Below, one piece after another: positions 24,225 through 35,723 of a stretch of 64,000 nucleotides of DNA (positions are counted from its first letter, which is position 1; every line of letters starts with the position of its first letter). The notes under the pieces were generated by a model. That model worked only from the letters and a program-made list of their open reading frames with translations. It was not told the DNA's origin and did no database searches. A program made the translations under genes and the position numbers. The DNA comes from Leguminivora glycinivorella (taxonomy: Eukaryota > Arthropoda > Insecta > Lepidoptera > Tortricidae): positions 9,293,001 through 9,357,000 of the forward strand of contig NC_062983.1 in the NCBI RefSeq assembly GCF_023078275.1, given 5' to 3'.

Positions 24225-24704
24225 TTTTCTATGAGTCATCATTTTCATCATCATCATCAATGGACGAAAAATATCATCATTCAAGTTAAAATTAATGTTA
24301 ATAGCGTCGTTAACCGTTGTATCAACATCGAATTACCTAGCAACCAATTGTTTATACTCGTAATAACCGTCTCTGATTGGTCGATAACGCGATAGATTAA
24401 AAAAATGTGTTTCAGATGCAGAAAAATTTGCCAGGTATCGCAAATTAGTATAGAAATTGTATGAAGTTCTATTTTTGAAATTATTACAGTTAACAAATTT
24501 CAACTATAATGAGATATTATAGTTGAGTCGGAACTGCCATAGAGTATCCAACACTGAAAAGTTAGCACTTATAAAGCATAGTTAATTTAGAATTGGTACG
24601 CGATGGGAGGAATAAAATTTTTAAATGAAAAGAAAAAAGTAAACAATATTTTTTATTGCAGAATAAAAAAGATCGTTTATTAATTTATAGCGTGTCACAT
24701 ATAT

Positions 24705-24735
24705 TTTAAGATAAGATAAGATAAGATAAGATAAA
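24705..24735 (-). repeat. GATAA pentanucleotide tail of LINE
   Basis: About six AAGAT/GATAA units lie downstream (minus strand) of the LINE reverse-transcriptase stop. Read on the element's strand this is a TTATC-repeat 3' tail, as in CR1/Jockey-superfamily LINEs that end in short tandem repeats rather than poly(A). Confidence 0.7.
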
Positions 24736-24971
24736 TCGTTTATTTGCAAGAATACTTATTTCTAGAATACACAGGTGTAATTATGTAGGATGGTGTACAG
24801 TATTCAGTCGCACAAAACGACATGCAAAATATTTTACATTAAAATATATTATACCTATACTAAATATAGCTATAATTTAAAATTCAATTCCATTTCAACA
24901 ACATAATTCATAATAAAAGATTCACAACGTAATACATGCTTAATATTTTAATTTTAATTATTCTAATTCTA

Positions 24972-26160
24972 TCAACTATCATATTCTAAATATTCTTTCA
25001 CGCTGTAAAAACAGTGTTCTAGAAGAAAACTGGTGACTTTCTTCTTATACTCTAGAGCATTTAGTGTCTTAATAGTATCGGGAAGACTATTATAAATAAC
25101 TATGCACATGTTGTACGCATTCTTCTTATATATATCCAAGTTGCACCGAGGTTGGTATAGAAGGTTTTGGTATTGGGTTCTTTGGCTTGAGAAATACTCC
25201 GATCTCATATGGAATAAGTCTGGACGGCTTTTTACAAGCAACAGTGCTTTTTTAATATACATGCAAGGCAGTGGTAATATTTTTAATTTCTGAAATAGTG
25301 GCCGGCAGGTATCCATTACCCAGGCTTTCATTATTGCACGGACACATTTCTTTTGCAATATAAATGCTCGTTCGAAATCAACAGAATTTCCCCACAGTAA
25401 TAGTCCATAATTTAGAACTGAAGATACCACGCCGTGATAGGCTGTGACCGCTGCTTCAAAATTTACTGTATTTCTTAATTTTCTTAGCGCAAAGACAAAC
25501 CTATCTAGTCTACTACACACAGCATTTACATGTACCTTCCAGTTGAGATGCTGGTCAATGAATAAACCTAAAAACTTAATATTTTCACATTTGGATATTG
25601 ATATATTATTATAATTGATATTTAATTTAATTGGATCACTATTATATGAGTAGAATTGAATAAAAAATGTCTTTGTCATATTGATATTTAAATTATTTTT
25701 ACATGTCCAATTGTTAATGTCAACTAATGCATTATTTACGACGGTTTCGTATGTATCAGCGTTATCACCCCTTATTAATAAAGTTGTATCATCGGCAAAT
25801 AGTATACACTTATGCGAGATAGCTTGAGGCAAATCATTGATGTAGACCAAAAACAATAGAGGACCTAAGTTACTCCCCTGAGGGACGCCCAGTTTTACAT
25901 CAAGAAAATCTGACCGGTATTTGGTTTTAACATAACTCCTACCTACTTTTTCTAATTTGACTATTTCAGTACACTGTTTCCTTTGTGATAAATAACTTTT
26001 TATCCATTCGAGTGCAACGCCTCTGATCCCATAGCATTCAAGCTTTGCAAGGAGCTTACCATGTTCAACACAGTCAAACGCTTTGCTTAAGTCTAAGAAT
26101 ATTGACAATATTGGACATTTGCTATTCAAACTTTCAGATATATATCTATATAATATAAAG
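24972..26160 (-). CDS. LINE ORF2 C-terminal fragment: reverse transcriptase core to end
   Basis: The second half of a non-LTR retrotransposon polyprotein (CR1/Jockey superfamily). It copies element RNA at the nick made by the element's endonuclease. Visible are IFLDLSKAFDCVEHGKLL (first catalytic Asp), GVPQGSNLGPLLFLVYINDL, and ILFADDTTLL (the catalytic DD box), then a thumb/C-terminal region ending at a TAA just upstream of the GATAA tail. The frame can be read back to a stop at 26161-26163, where unrelated satellite sequence starts. The matching N-terminal half is at 29393-31186, so this fragment has no start of its own. Confidence 0.9.
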
Positions 26161-26399
26161 CTACAACCCGACTGACATTTTTCAAAAAATGGGCAGAGGG
26201 GGTTTTTGAGGGTGGCAGTGTTTGGTGTGGTCGTATAGAGTTTGGTCCTGCGACCCCGGATAGATCAGACCGTCGGTCTACCGGTTCCGGGTAAAAAAAT
26301 GTTGGACGGCCTGGCCAAACGGCTGGAGCTAGCCGGGGAGTGTTCGACCAAATGTCATAGAGAACCCTGGGCAGTTTTTGACGCCGCCATTTTTTTTTT

Positions 26400-27620
26400 C
26401 AAAATGGCCGACTTTTTTTTTGTCAATTTTTCAAATTTATCGTAGAGAGCTCAAATTTTGGTCGTAGAATCTCCAAGCGGCCTTGATTCGAATGAAATAA
26501 AAAAAAATTGAAAAATGCTACAAATGTGGGAAACCTGGCCACTTTTATTTTGTATGGCAATTTTTAAACCGTAAGAGATAACCGGGGGGTGCTCGACCAA
26601 ATGTCATACAGGTATCCGAGTAGAAAAAAGTTGCATTAAAAAAAATTCAAAATGGCCGACTTTTTTTTTTGAAAAATTTCAAAATGGGCCTAGCGCGCTG
26701 AGATTTGGCACACGGGTGAAAGGTCGCCCCAAGATTTATATTCAAAAAGAAAATTTTGAAAAATTCAAAATGGCGGCCTTTGAGGGCCAATTGAAATTTG
26801 AATGGAGGTTTTTCTTTTAATTACCATAGCTCCGTAACGGTACAAAGAAGTGAAAAGTGCTCAAACAAATGTTATACAGTCACCCGAGGTCCATCGAATG
26901 GCATTAAAAAAAAATCAAAATGGCCGACTTTTTTTTTTGAAAAATTTCAAAATGGTCCGAGCGCGCTGAAATTTTGCACACGGGTAGACAGCCACCCCAA
27001 GATTAGTATACAAAAAGAAAATTTTGAAAAATTCAAAATGGCGCCCTTTGAAGGCCAATTGAAATTTGTATGGAGGTCCTTTTTTTAAATCCCCATAGCT
27101 CCGTAACGGTAGGGAAAAGGTTAAAAGTGCTTGAACTAATGTTGTACAGTTATCTGAGGTCCATCGAATGGCATTTACAAAATTTCAAAATGGCCGACTT
27201 TGAAATTTTTTTTTTTATTTTCGGTCCGAGCGCGATCAAATTTGGCACGTGGTAAGAACGGGGGCCAAAAATAGAAATGAGAAAAAAAAAATTTGGAAAA
27301 GTCAAAAACGGTGGCTAGAGGGGACAAAGTCAAATTTCCCTACCAGTTTGTATGGAGTTTTTTTTTTAAATCCCCATAGCTCCGTAACGGTAGGAAAAAG
27401 GTTAAAAGTGCTTGAACTAATGTTGTACAGTTCTCTGAGGTCCATCGAATGGCATTTACAAAATTTCAAAATGGCCGACTTTGAAATTTTTTTTTTTTAT
27501 TTTCGGTCCGAGCGCGTTCAAATTTGGCACGTGGTAAGAACGGGGGCCAAAAATAGAAATGAGAAAAAAAAATTTTTGGAAAAGTCAAAAACGGCGGCGA
27601 GACGGGACAAAGTCAAATTT
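26400..27620 (+). repeat. ~270-bp tandem repeat, about 5 units
   Basis: AAAATGGCCGAC recurs near 26401, 26650, 26920, 27187 and 27470, spaced 249-283 bp. Within units are CATAGCTCCGTAACGG and CCGAGCGCGxTxAAATTT segments and poly-A/T runs. The last two units are most alike, suggesting recent duplication. The open frames across them are low-complexity and not convincing genes. Confidence 0.82.
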
Positions 27621-28075
27621 CCCTACCAGCCTGAGCGAGCGTTCTACAGCCCGACGGTCATTGCTCCGGTCCAAGTTCCGAGCTGCGTACAGACAGTGCT
27701 CCCAAGCAAGAAAATATAAGTAAAAGTGTCTAAAAAGCGACGCGGCGGGCCGGAGGTCCAACTTCCCTACAAATTTTACAATCCCCACAGTAACTACGCG
27801 GAGGGCCGAAGGCCCGGAGCGTGTCTGACAGGCTCCCAAGTACGCGAAGGCCGCAGGCCGAGCTGCGGGCAGAGTGCTCCCAAACACGCGAAGGCCGAAG
27901 GCCGAGCTGCGTGCAGACTGTGCTCCCAAGAAAACAATAACAAAAAGTATCTAAATAAGCGAAGCGGCGGGCCAAAGGCCCGACGTGGAGCTTCGAAATC
28001 CAGCGAAGGCCGAAGGCCGAGCTCCGCGTAGGGCCGAAGGCCCGGAGCGTCCCTGATCGGCTCGTCGGCGGATCG

Positions 28076-28217
28076 GGAAGTTGGAGTTTAAACACAACCC
28101 AATAGTAAAAGTGTCTTAGAGAAGCGAAACGACGGGCCGGAGGCCGCAGGCCGCAGGCCCGTCGTGAGCTTCTCAAGACACTTTTAATATTGGGTCGTGT
28201 TTAAGCTCCAACTTACC
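28076..28217. repeat. Long hairpin 1 (~60-bp arms)
   Basis: The left arm runs from GGAAGTTGGAG through AATAGTAAAAGTGTCTT and GCGAAACGACGGGCC. It is mirrored by GGCCCGTCGTGAGCTTC, AAGACACTTTTAATATT and CTCCAACTT. The arms differ by a few mismatches, and the loop is GGAGGCCGCAGGCCGCA-like. Confidence 0.85.
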
Positions 28218-28519
28218 TACAACTCTCACAGTAACTACGCGGAGGGCCGAAGGCCCGGAGCGTGCCTGAGAGGCTTCCAAGCACGCGAAGGCCGCAGGCC
28301 GAGCTGCGGGCAGAGTGTTCCCAAGCACGCGAAGGTCGCAGGCCGAGCTGCGTACAGACTGTGCTCCCAAGCAGAACGATAATCAAAGTGTCTAAAAAGC
28401 GACGCGGCGGGCCGAAGGCCCGACGCGGAGCTTCGAAACGAAACCCAGCGAAGGCCGAAGGCCGAGCTCCGCGTAGGGCCGAAGGCCCGGAGCGTCCCTG
28501 ATCGGCTCTCTGGCGGACC

Positions 28520-28662
28520 GGGAAGTTGGAGCTTAAACACGACCCAATAGTAAAAGTGTCTTAGAGAAGCGAAACGACGGGCCGGAGGCCGCAGGCCGCA
28601 GGCCCGTCGTGAGCTTCTCAAGACACTTTTACTATTGGGTCGTGTTTAAGCTCCAACTTCCC
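28520..28662. repeat. Long hairpin 2 (~60-bp arms)
   Basis: Same structure as the hairpin 443 bp to its left. The arms are closer to perfect: AACACGACCCAATAGTAAAA pairs with TTTTACTATTGGGTCGTGTT without mismatch. Confidence 0.87.
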
Positions 28663-28962
28663 TACAACCCCCACAGTAACTACGCGGAGGGCCGAAGGCC
28701 CGGAGCGTGTCTGACAGGCTCCCAACCACGCGAGGCCGCAGGCCGAGCTGCGGGCAGAGAGTGCTCCCAAGCACGCGAAGACCGCAGGCCGAGCGGCGTA
28801 CAGACTGTGCTCCCAAGCAAAACAATAAAAAAAGTATCTTAACAAGCGAAGCGGCGGGCCGAACGCCCGACGTGGAGCTTCGAAACCCAGCGAAGGCCGA
28901 AGGCCGAGCTCCGCGTAGGGCCGAAGGCCCGGAGCGTCCCTGATCGGCTCGCCGGCGGACCG

Positions 28963-29104
28963 GGAAGTTGGAGCTTAAACACGACCCAATAGTAAAAGTG
29001 TCTTAGAGAAGCGAAACGACGGGCCGGAGGCCGCAGGCCGTAGGCCCGTCGTGAGCTTCTCAAGACACTTTTACTATTGGGTCGTGTTTAAGCTCCAACT
29101 TCCC
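28963..29104. repeat. Long hairpin 3 (~60-bp arms)
   Basis: Third copy, again 443 bp further on, with the same arms and one loop change (GCAGGCCGTAGGCC). The exact spacing shows that the hairpin is part of the tandem unit. Confidence 0.87.
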
Positions 29105-29392
29105 TATAACCCCCACAGTAACTACGCGGAGGGCCGAAGGCCCGGAGCGTGTCTGACAGGCTCCCAAGCACGCGAGGCCGCAGGCCGAGCTGCGGGCAGA
29201 GAGTGCTCCCAAGCACGCAAAGGCTAAAGCAAAAAAGCAAACAAGCAAAGCAATAAATCAAAAAAGCATAGCTCAAAAACAAAAAGCAAAAGCAAAACAC
29301 AAAAACAAAAAGCAAAAGCATAAGCAAAACACGAAGAGCAAAGCACAAAAACAAAAAAAGAACACCGCGGGGCCCTCGGGCCCCGCGCACCT

Positions 29393-31186
29393 TTAAAAAA
29401 CTAGTTTGACTAAATTAAAGCAAGCTAACTCAGTTGAGAGTCCTCTTCTAAAGCCATATTGTTCTGCCTGTATTAGACCGTTTTTTTCTAAAAATCCAGT
29501 TAGTCTTTTACACATTGCTTTCTCAATTATTTTGGAAATAACTGGAACAATTGTTATTGGTCTATAATTATTTGGGTCTTTACGGTCTCCTTTTTTAAAT
29601 AGGGGCTTTACCACGGACAGCTTAAGCTGCTCAGGAAAAACCGCTTGTTCGAATGAAAGATTAATAATATGTGCCATAGGGTGACATATCCATGGTGCAA
29701 TCAGCTTAAGGATATATGTTGTAATGTCATCATACCCAGAACTTCTACTACTTTTAAGTGACAGTATGATTTTAAATACTTCATTGGCATCAGTAGGTAT
29801 TAAAAATATTGAAGAGGTATAATTATTAATATTATTAGTTACATTTAATGCCTTTCTATTCACATTAGATTTTGTTGTGGTGATGTTAATAAAATAATCA
29901 TTAATTAAATTACAAATATCTTTTGGATTATTAAATGTCATATTATCAAAATTCAAAGAGTCAATTTCATTATGACTTTTTGCACTCGATAAGTTGGCCG
30001 ATATTATGTCCCATGTAGCCTTACATTTATTTTTATTACAAGATATATAATTCGTGTTGCTGATTTTTTGTGACTTAATAATACATTTTTTTAATACATT
30101 GCTATAATTTTTGAATTGAGTTCTATTATATAATTTGTTTGTTTTTGACAATTTATATCGCAAGTACAAATTTCTCTTAATACTACAAGACTTACGTATT
30201 CCTTTTGTTAACCATTTTGATTTCTTATAGTGATTATTCATCTTGACCTTTATGACTGGAAAACATAGATCATGAAATAAGCACACTAATTCATAAAACA
30301 TTGTAAATGCTTCCTTAAGATCGCTTGAAAATAGTACCTCAGAGAATGAAAGCGCTGAAATACATTGTACGAATTTATCAATGTTACCTTTATTAAAATC
30401 TCTTTTGTAAGCAAACCAATTCAGGCTTTTATTTTTCTTCTTAACACTAAAAGTAATCGTCTGGGCCATGTCATGGTCAGATAAGCATAGCTGATGTGTA
30501 CATGCTTTTACATTATCTACGTTACTGGCTATCTGATCAATGCATGTGTTTATCCTGGTAGGGGTATTTATATGGATTGTAAAATTATGATTTTGCAGAG
30601 TACTTTTTAAATCTCTTGCAAATGGACTATCTTTTAAGACATCAATATTCCAGTCCCCGCAGATGACAATTTTCTTTTTCATATATTTAGAGGTTAAATG
30701 GAATAATAATCTGTCCAGCTTGTGAGTAAAGATCCCAACGTGAGCTTTCGTTTGTACTGGGATTCTATAAATAACAATGACTAACACATCCAAACCAATA
30801 ATTTCGATGCCACAGCACTCAAAATAATATTCTGTAGCTAATGTTGTCTCAAACTCTATTTCTTTGACCTGTAAATTTTTATTTACGAGAATGGCTGTGC
30901 CACCTCTACAAACGTTTCTACAATAAAACGCTCCATGTTTAAAATTTTCGATTTTGACATTTTGCTCTGCACCTTTTTTTACGAAAGTTTCGGTTAGACA
31001 TATTATATCGATCTCTTGGCTTCTTGTATAGAAATCATGCAGAGCTACCTGTATCTGGTCAAGCTTTTTTATTAGACCTCCTATGTTTTGGTGCAATATA
31101 GTCAGTTCATCGGAAGCACTTGAGTAATTAGTAGTAGTTACGAAAAAATTCTGAGCCCTTTGTGCTACTGCGATACGATTGATCAA
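29393..31186 (-). CDS. LINE ORF2 N-terminal fragment: endonuclease and start of reverse transcriptase
   Basis: The first half of the ORF2 polyprotein. Residues ~25-250 form an apurinic/apyrimidinic-type endonuclease: LTILHQNIGGL, CLTETF, GDWNIDVL and LSDHDM are its usual catalytic landmarks. After a linker, the reverse transcriptase begins (SSGYDDITTYILK, VVKPLFKKGD, NNYRPITIVPVISKIIEK, YGFRRGLSTELACF) and is cut at 29393 by the satellite insertion. The frame starts at an ATG overlapping the end of ORF1 by 59 bp in another frame, typical of bicistronic LINEs. The fragment lacks the FADD box, so it is inactive. Its frame is otherwise open, suggesting a young element. Confidence 0.92.
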   Translation of the reverse strand: MINRIAVAQRAQNFFVTTTNYSSASDELTILHQNIGGLIKKLDQIQVALHDFYTRSQEIDIICLTETFVKKGAEQNVKIENFKHGAFYCRNVCRGGTAILVNKNLQVKEIEFETTLATEYYFECCGIEIIGLDVLVIVIYRIPVQTKAHVGIFTHKLDRLLFHLTSKYMKKKIVICGDWNIDVLKDSPFARDLKSTLQNHNFTIHINTPTRINTCIDQIASNVDNVKACTHQLCLSDHDMAQTITFSVKKKNKSLNWFAYKRDFNKGNIDKFVQCISALSFSEVLFSSDLKEAFTMFYELVCLFHDLCFPVIKVKMNNHYKKSKWLTKGIRKSCSIKRNLYLRYKLSKTNKLYNRTQFKNYSNVLKKCIIKSQKISNTNYISCNKNKCKATWDIISANLSSAKSHNEIDSLNFDNMTFNNPKDICNLINDYFINITTTKSNVNRKALNVTNNINNYTSSIFLIPTDANEVFKIILSLKSSRSSGYDDITTYILKLIAPWICHPMAHIINLSFEQAVFPEQLKLSVVKPLFKKGDRKDPNNYRPITIVPVISKIIEKAMCKRLTGFLEKNGLIQAEQYGFRRGLSTELACFNLVKLVF

Positions 31187-32621
31187 TTAAAATATTATAG
31201 TTATTGTCATTCTGAAGTAGTTCAATTAATGTCTTTAAGTCTCTAAAAATTTCATTTAAACCATGTTTATTAATGCGACCAGAATTTAAATTAAACATCT
31301 CATGATCATATGCCAGATTACGATTACTGTCTAATAAATAAACATATTCATAATTAGAATTATCCGCATACAACAAATTGTTAAACAATTCAACTCTATA
31401 GTTGTACATATTATTGAAATAACCCATATTGTACGTCGGAGAACACACTATGATATTTGTATGTGTTAATGCGGATGTCATATGCCTTATGTGCAATACT
31501 AAATTGTCGAAACATTGTGATTTTTTGAAGTCCTCTTCTCCTATAAAAATTATACAAAAATCATCTTTAGTGTAATTATTCAATTTTCCCTCTAAGTCAT
31601 CAAAAAGAGTTCGAATTCCGACTCCTGGATAAAGATAGTGACAAATATTGTAAGTATCACCTAAATTAGTATTTCCTATTTTTAACATTTTATTGAACTG
31701 ATCAGAGCTTATCATACATATTTTACTCGTGTTTATTCTACCTTCTACGTTTTTACACTCGCTACCTGTTGACAGTTTTACATGATGTGCATTTTCATTG
31801 TCCGTCTTCTCGGGGTTTGTTTTGGCAACATCTGTGGCGACACCTGTTTGTATAGCATCATCTGTTTGGTCATGTTTCTCTAATTCCTGAACTATTTCTG
31901 TAACTGTACGCGATGTTTCACTAGCTCCTAGGTCTTTAAAACTGTCATTATATTTGGTAGCGTTTGCGTCTGGTGTGAAAACAAGTGTCGATTTGTTAGG
32001 GCTTTTATTGCGTTTTTTCGTGCTAGATTTGCAGATTTGCTCCAAGCTACTAACTTTAGATTTTAACTTTTCTATTGTAATTTTTAATGATTTATTTTCG
32101 GCAAGGAGGTTTTCAATTTCATTATCTGCGCTGGCAAGTTTATCCTGTAAATCACTAACTTTTGTTTGTAGTCCTTCTATTTTGTCCCTAAGTCCTTCAC
32201 CTATCTCTGGACAGCTTCTATTTATTTTACTACACCCTTCTTCATAAGTCGATGATGATGATGATGACGAATCGTCGTCGTCCGCTTCTTCCGGCAGAGA
32301 GTCGAATGAATTTTTTGTAGAAACCTTGACTTCATATTTTTTTGATTTGATGTCTTCCCTACTTCCCAAGGCTGTGGATGGGGACTGTATTGCAGGTGAC
32401 ATACTTGTTTTTTTATTTTCTAAATTTTCTTTTAATTTTGAACAGTGACTGCACTTCCAGTTATCTTTATTTTCCTTAGGCATATTCCTGAATTGTGTTT
32501 CATTAACATTTGTACAACTAACATCATAAATGTTTTTACATAACGAACATTTTAAGAATTGTCTCGTCTTAATTGTATTTTTGCAGTGTGTGCAAATCAC
32601 GGGAATTTTTTTTGGTGGCAT
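31128..32621 (-). CDS. LINE ORF1 protein: PHD-like zinc finger, coiled coil, esterase-like C-terminus
   Basis: A complete 497-residue ORF1 starting MPPKKIPVICTHC. Residues ~10-60 carry Cys-X2-Cys pairs (CTHC, CSLC, CSHC) spaced like a PHD finger. Residues ~145-200 are a Leu/Lys/Glu-rich coiled coil (IEGLQTKVSDLQDKLASADN). The last ~180 residues (IIFIGEEDFKK, NIIVCSPTYNM, YVYLLDSNRN) resemble the SGNH/GDSL-esterase-like domain found in ORF1 of CR1-group elements, without clear catalytic motifs. It presumably binds element RNA. Acidic and serine runs (DDDDSSSSSSS) lie between domains. It is intact, in contrast to the broken ORF2. Confidence 0.85.
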   Translation of the reverse strand: MPPKKIPVICTHCKNTIKTRQFLKCSLCKNIYDVSCTNVNETQFRNMPKENKDNWKCSHCSKLKENLENKKTSMSPAIQSPSTALGSREDIKSKKYEVKVSTKNSFDSLPEEADDDDSSSSSSSTYEEGCSKINRSCPEIGEGLRDKIEGLQTKVSDLQDKLASADNEIENLLAENKSLKITIEKLKSKVSSLEQICKSSTKKRNKSPNKSTLVFTPDANATKYNDSFKDLGASETSRTVTEIVQELEKHDQTDDAIQTGVATDVAKTNPEKTDNENAHHVKLSTGSECKNVEGRINTSKICMISSDQFNKMLKIGNTNLGDTYNICHYLYPGVGIRTLFDDLEGKLNNYTKDDFCIIFIGEEDFKKSQCFDNLVLHIRHMTSALTHTNIIVCSPTYNMGYFNNMYNYRVELFNNLLYADNSNYEYVYLLDSNRNLAYDHEMFNLNSGRINKHGLNEIFRDLKTLIELLQNDNNYNILIDQSYRSSTKGSEFFRNYY

Positions 32622-35600
32622 TTTTATTTTCCGATTTCGCTTAATATCTGTGTAACTAAGTTTCTTTGGCGATTTCTGAACGCAACCTGTCTGTCGATAT
32701 TAGGCCGCGCAAAACGGAACGTCAGACGTCATGTGCCAATGTCATCCTGATGATACGTCATGAATCAGCTGTATAAATACCCGGTATTTGTCCTTTAGTT
32801 TTGTCCTTTTAAAACAGTTAATTTAAACTCTGTGTATGTGTGAGTGATTCAAGGACTGATTCCAAATCTTATATTGTTGAAAAATTAGTGAAATATGGCT
32901 CACCGGTATAATGCTTCACTATTAATCCTGAGTGCAGAGTGTTGGTCATTTGTTTGTCACAGCTTAAGGTACATATATTGCATTTATTCTATATTATTTT
33001 AAATATTAGTGCTCATTGACTGATAACATCGACTCTATAGTTTTTAGTTTACCTATTATTTTTCAATCATTCAGTATGTTTATGCACAAAATTACGGACT
33101 TTTCTGAAAATAGTATTCATCATCCTCTGAACAAGATTTTCATCCATCTTTTTTGTCTGTTGATTCCGTGTGGACCGCAAGGAGTTGATATTTTGAATTA
33201 TTTTGCCACTATTATTTAATTGTCCTTTAATGAAATAATGATTTGGGCAATAATTATTGCCTAGTAGTTTTCTGGAAATTCAACAATTTAGCAATCATTG
33301 ACCCAGACCAAGGGGATTTTTCACGTATTTGTTCACAGTGCATTTTCGCCGGTCAACGTCCATCATCAATAACTTACAAACGCAAAAAGTTAAATCAACC
33401 AAATTTCTAATATAGAGTTATCAACGTATTAAAATTAAGATGTGATTATCAGTTTTTTTTAATTTTTAAATATATTTTTTTTATTCGTCGCTAAACGCGT
33501 GCCAATACTATGTTAACTATGCTTTAGTTTAGTCTGTGGTGTCCTAATTGACAGATTTAAGTCGACGAGTAGAAAAAGATAATTTTAGTCATCATTGATT
33601 TGAATATCAATGTTGCTAAATAACAAGTCGTTGTTTATCAACGAACCAAACACATCATTACTATCAACTGTTTCACGTGTCAACGCACACACACACGTCT
33701 TAATAAACAAGCCAAAATATCCTTAATAAGCCACCAAGGTCCCTGGTACATACAATGGCCACAATTGAGAGGTCCCCAGCAGCATTGACGTCACAGCCAT
33801 TGACCCTCTTCCCGGTCCATTTGTGTGCCAATCACCGTCTCGTAGCACAAGATATGAACAAATAAAAAGATAGCGTCAGTTTTTTATAAGTTAGATGAAC
33901 TGTGTCAATCATTGTTTTTGATCGGGAAGAAATTTCTGTTTTATTCTCCGCACCAATTGTAAGTTTCTGTTTGGTCCAATGGTTGACTGGTAAAGAATGC
34001 CTTAAGGCATTAAGTTCGCCATTTGTACTTTATGTTGTGCAATAAAAGTTAAAAAAAATTATAAAAATCTGTGCACAGTGGGCGTCAAAGCTGTTTCAAA
34101 GTAAGTAAGGATGATACCGTTTGTTTATACTCCTCCATTCCACTAATATAGTTCGTTCTACTTCGTAATACCCAACCCTGTACATTGTACAACTCCCTAC
34201 AGTCTGCTTATTAAGTGGTTTAAAGCTACAACCCCGTGTAACGTAATTATGATTAAAAAAGCAGTTTTATAAAGACTTAAATACAAATTACGTGCTCTGC
34301 GGCGGAACGAGCTTGGAGAATATGCAAAACAAACAACAGAAGCACTGAAGCTTCACAAAAGATAATGTTACGTTAAAATTGTAAAACAAAGGAACGAAGT
34401 ACACGTCAGTTTAGTTACCTGCCTGCATAGTTTTCAGCGAACATTATCTAGGGAGCGGGGACCTGTGAAACAGGGCTTGAAAGTATTCCTGCTACCTTAC
34501 GTCACTGAAGAAAAGAGATTTGAAATTGCGAGTATTCGTAGTTTTCGGAAGTGCCCATATTAGCGGGCAGTAAAAAAACAAGCAAAGCAAGTTTTCTTAC
34601 CGTCATCTAATTACAATCACCGGTAGTAATATTGTACAAAACGAAGGCGGCAAAATATCTGACAAACAGTTACGGTTCTAGAAATAAAAAAATAAAAAAA
34701 ATCATTTATTCATGTACCAAAAATAAGATTGTTTAAGTTATTTTTGCGGCGATGTGGTTGCCGGTGACTGTCCTCGACTATCAATATAATACAATAGGTA
34801 CTCTTTATTGCACACCCCACAAAGCAATCGACAATACAAGTAATCCACAATAAACACATAAACAATTAAGAAGAGGTAACAACAACCGGTCTTATCAAAA
34901 GCTTATGCAAGAGGAAAATAAATTCTTGAATTATAGGGGCCACCACTGTGGTCGTAAAGCAATGAGAATTGCAAACTAGCGTGGGTGTTGCTCCCATTCA
35001 AGCTGAAACGAAAACTGCATCCTGGTACGGTTGGGGGAGGGGGTCGACGACCGAGGGGGGAGGTTAAGGTGCATTCGCCTGCAGTTGCATAACCCGACCA
35101 ACGACCTAGCTCTGTTTTATTCAGGTGCACGTGCTTTTAAAAAGGTTGCATGAGACAAGTAATGAAGAGGTATAAAATTTGCTTTATGCAATTCAATTTG
35201 AGTGGTTATAAAAGATGGTATGAAGGATTGTTGACATGCGATTTAGATGCATTGCGGATGGTGGATATGGTTCAGTAAGCAATGCACTATTCAATAGCAG
35301 CGTTTAAATTGAAACTTATTATTAGTGCGTCGAAGTGGGTGGAGCATATTGCTCGTGGAATCAATGGCCGCAGGAACTCTGAAGTTTAGATTAGCGGGTC
35401 ATGCGGAAAATTTCGCGTGGGAAAGCTAAACAATATAGATTTGGTCAAGATTTCAGAAGCCGTTAGAGGAGAACAGATCATTCGTGATTTTAAACAAGAT
35501 ATTTTTGTCATCATCAGAAATCTTTCTGATGGTCAATTAACACACTGCTTAGTAAGTGATGCATAGCGTAATATAAATACGTCGAAAGCAAAACCGAGAA

Positions 35601-35712
35601 TAAACCCACTGAATCAATTATGAAGCGGATTTGAATAGACAGTCCAGACGAAGAACTGTATTAACTTTACCGAACGAGGTTATTATTCTAGACATTGTAT
35701 TATACTGAAAAG
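32622..35712. other. LINE 5' flank and intron sequence, no gene recognised
   Basis: The first 100-200 bp is probably LINE 5' UTR. The rest is AT-rich. A patch at 33740-33850 is more GC-rich and includes a perfect CRE-like TGACGTCA (33786-33793). A 75-residue minus-strand frame at 34903-35130 has balanced composition (GCSFRFSLNG, LYDHSGGPYNSRIYFPLA) but matches nothing I know and lacks clear splice sites. Confidence 0.4.
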
Positions 35713-35723
35713 AATAATCCATT

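Larger units (their letters stand above)
27620..29220. repeat. GC-rich ~443-bp tandem repeat with GGCCGnAGGCC palindromes
   Basis: Three and a half copies, each dense in short palindromes (GGCCGAAGGCC, GGCCGCAGGCC) and each carrying one long hairpin. GC content is far above that of the surrounding intron. Many overlapping frames on both strands encode Arg/Pro/Ala/Gly-rich low-complexity sequence and are by-products of the repeat. Confidence 0.85.
26161..29392. repeat. Composite satellite-like insertion splitting the LINE
   Basis: About 3.2 kb lies between the two halves of the LINE reverse transcriptase. In order it holds a 26161-26400 lead segment, ~270-bp tandem repeats (26400-27620), ~443-bp GC-rich repeats with hairpins (27620-29220), an AAAGC/AAAAC-rich stretch (29220-29358) and a terminal GCGGGGCCC/GGGCCCCGC hairpin (29366-29388). 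There is no transposase or replication gene. Exact borders and target duplication could not be fixed because both flanks are A/T runs. Confidence 0.8.

Noticed and set aside
27585..29390. Numerous Arg/Pro/Ala-rich frames on both strands
   Set aside because: They arise from the GGCCGnAGGCC palindromic repeat and have no recognisable domains.
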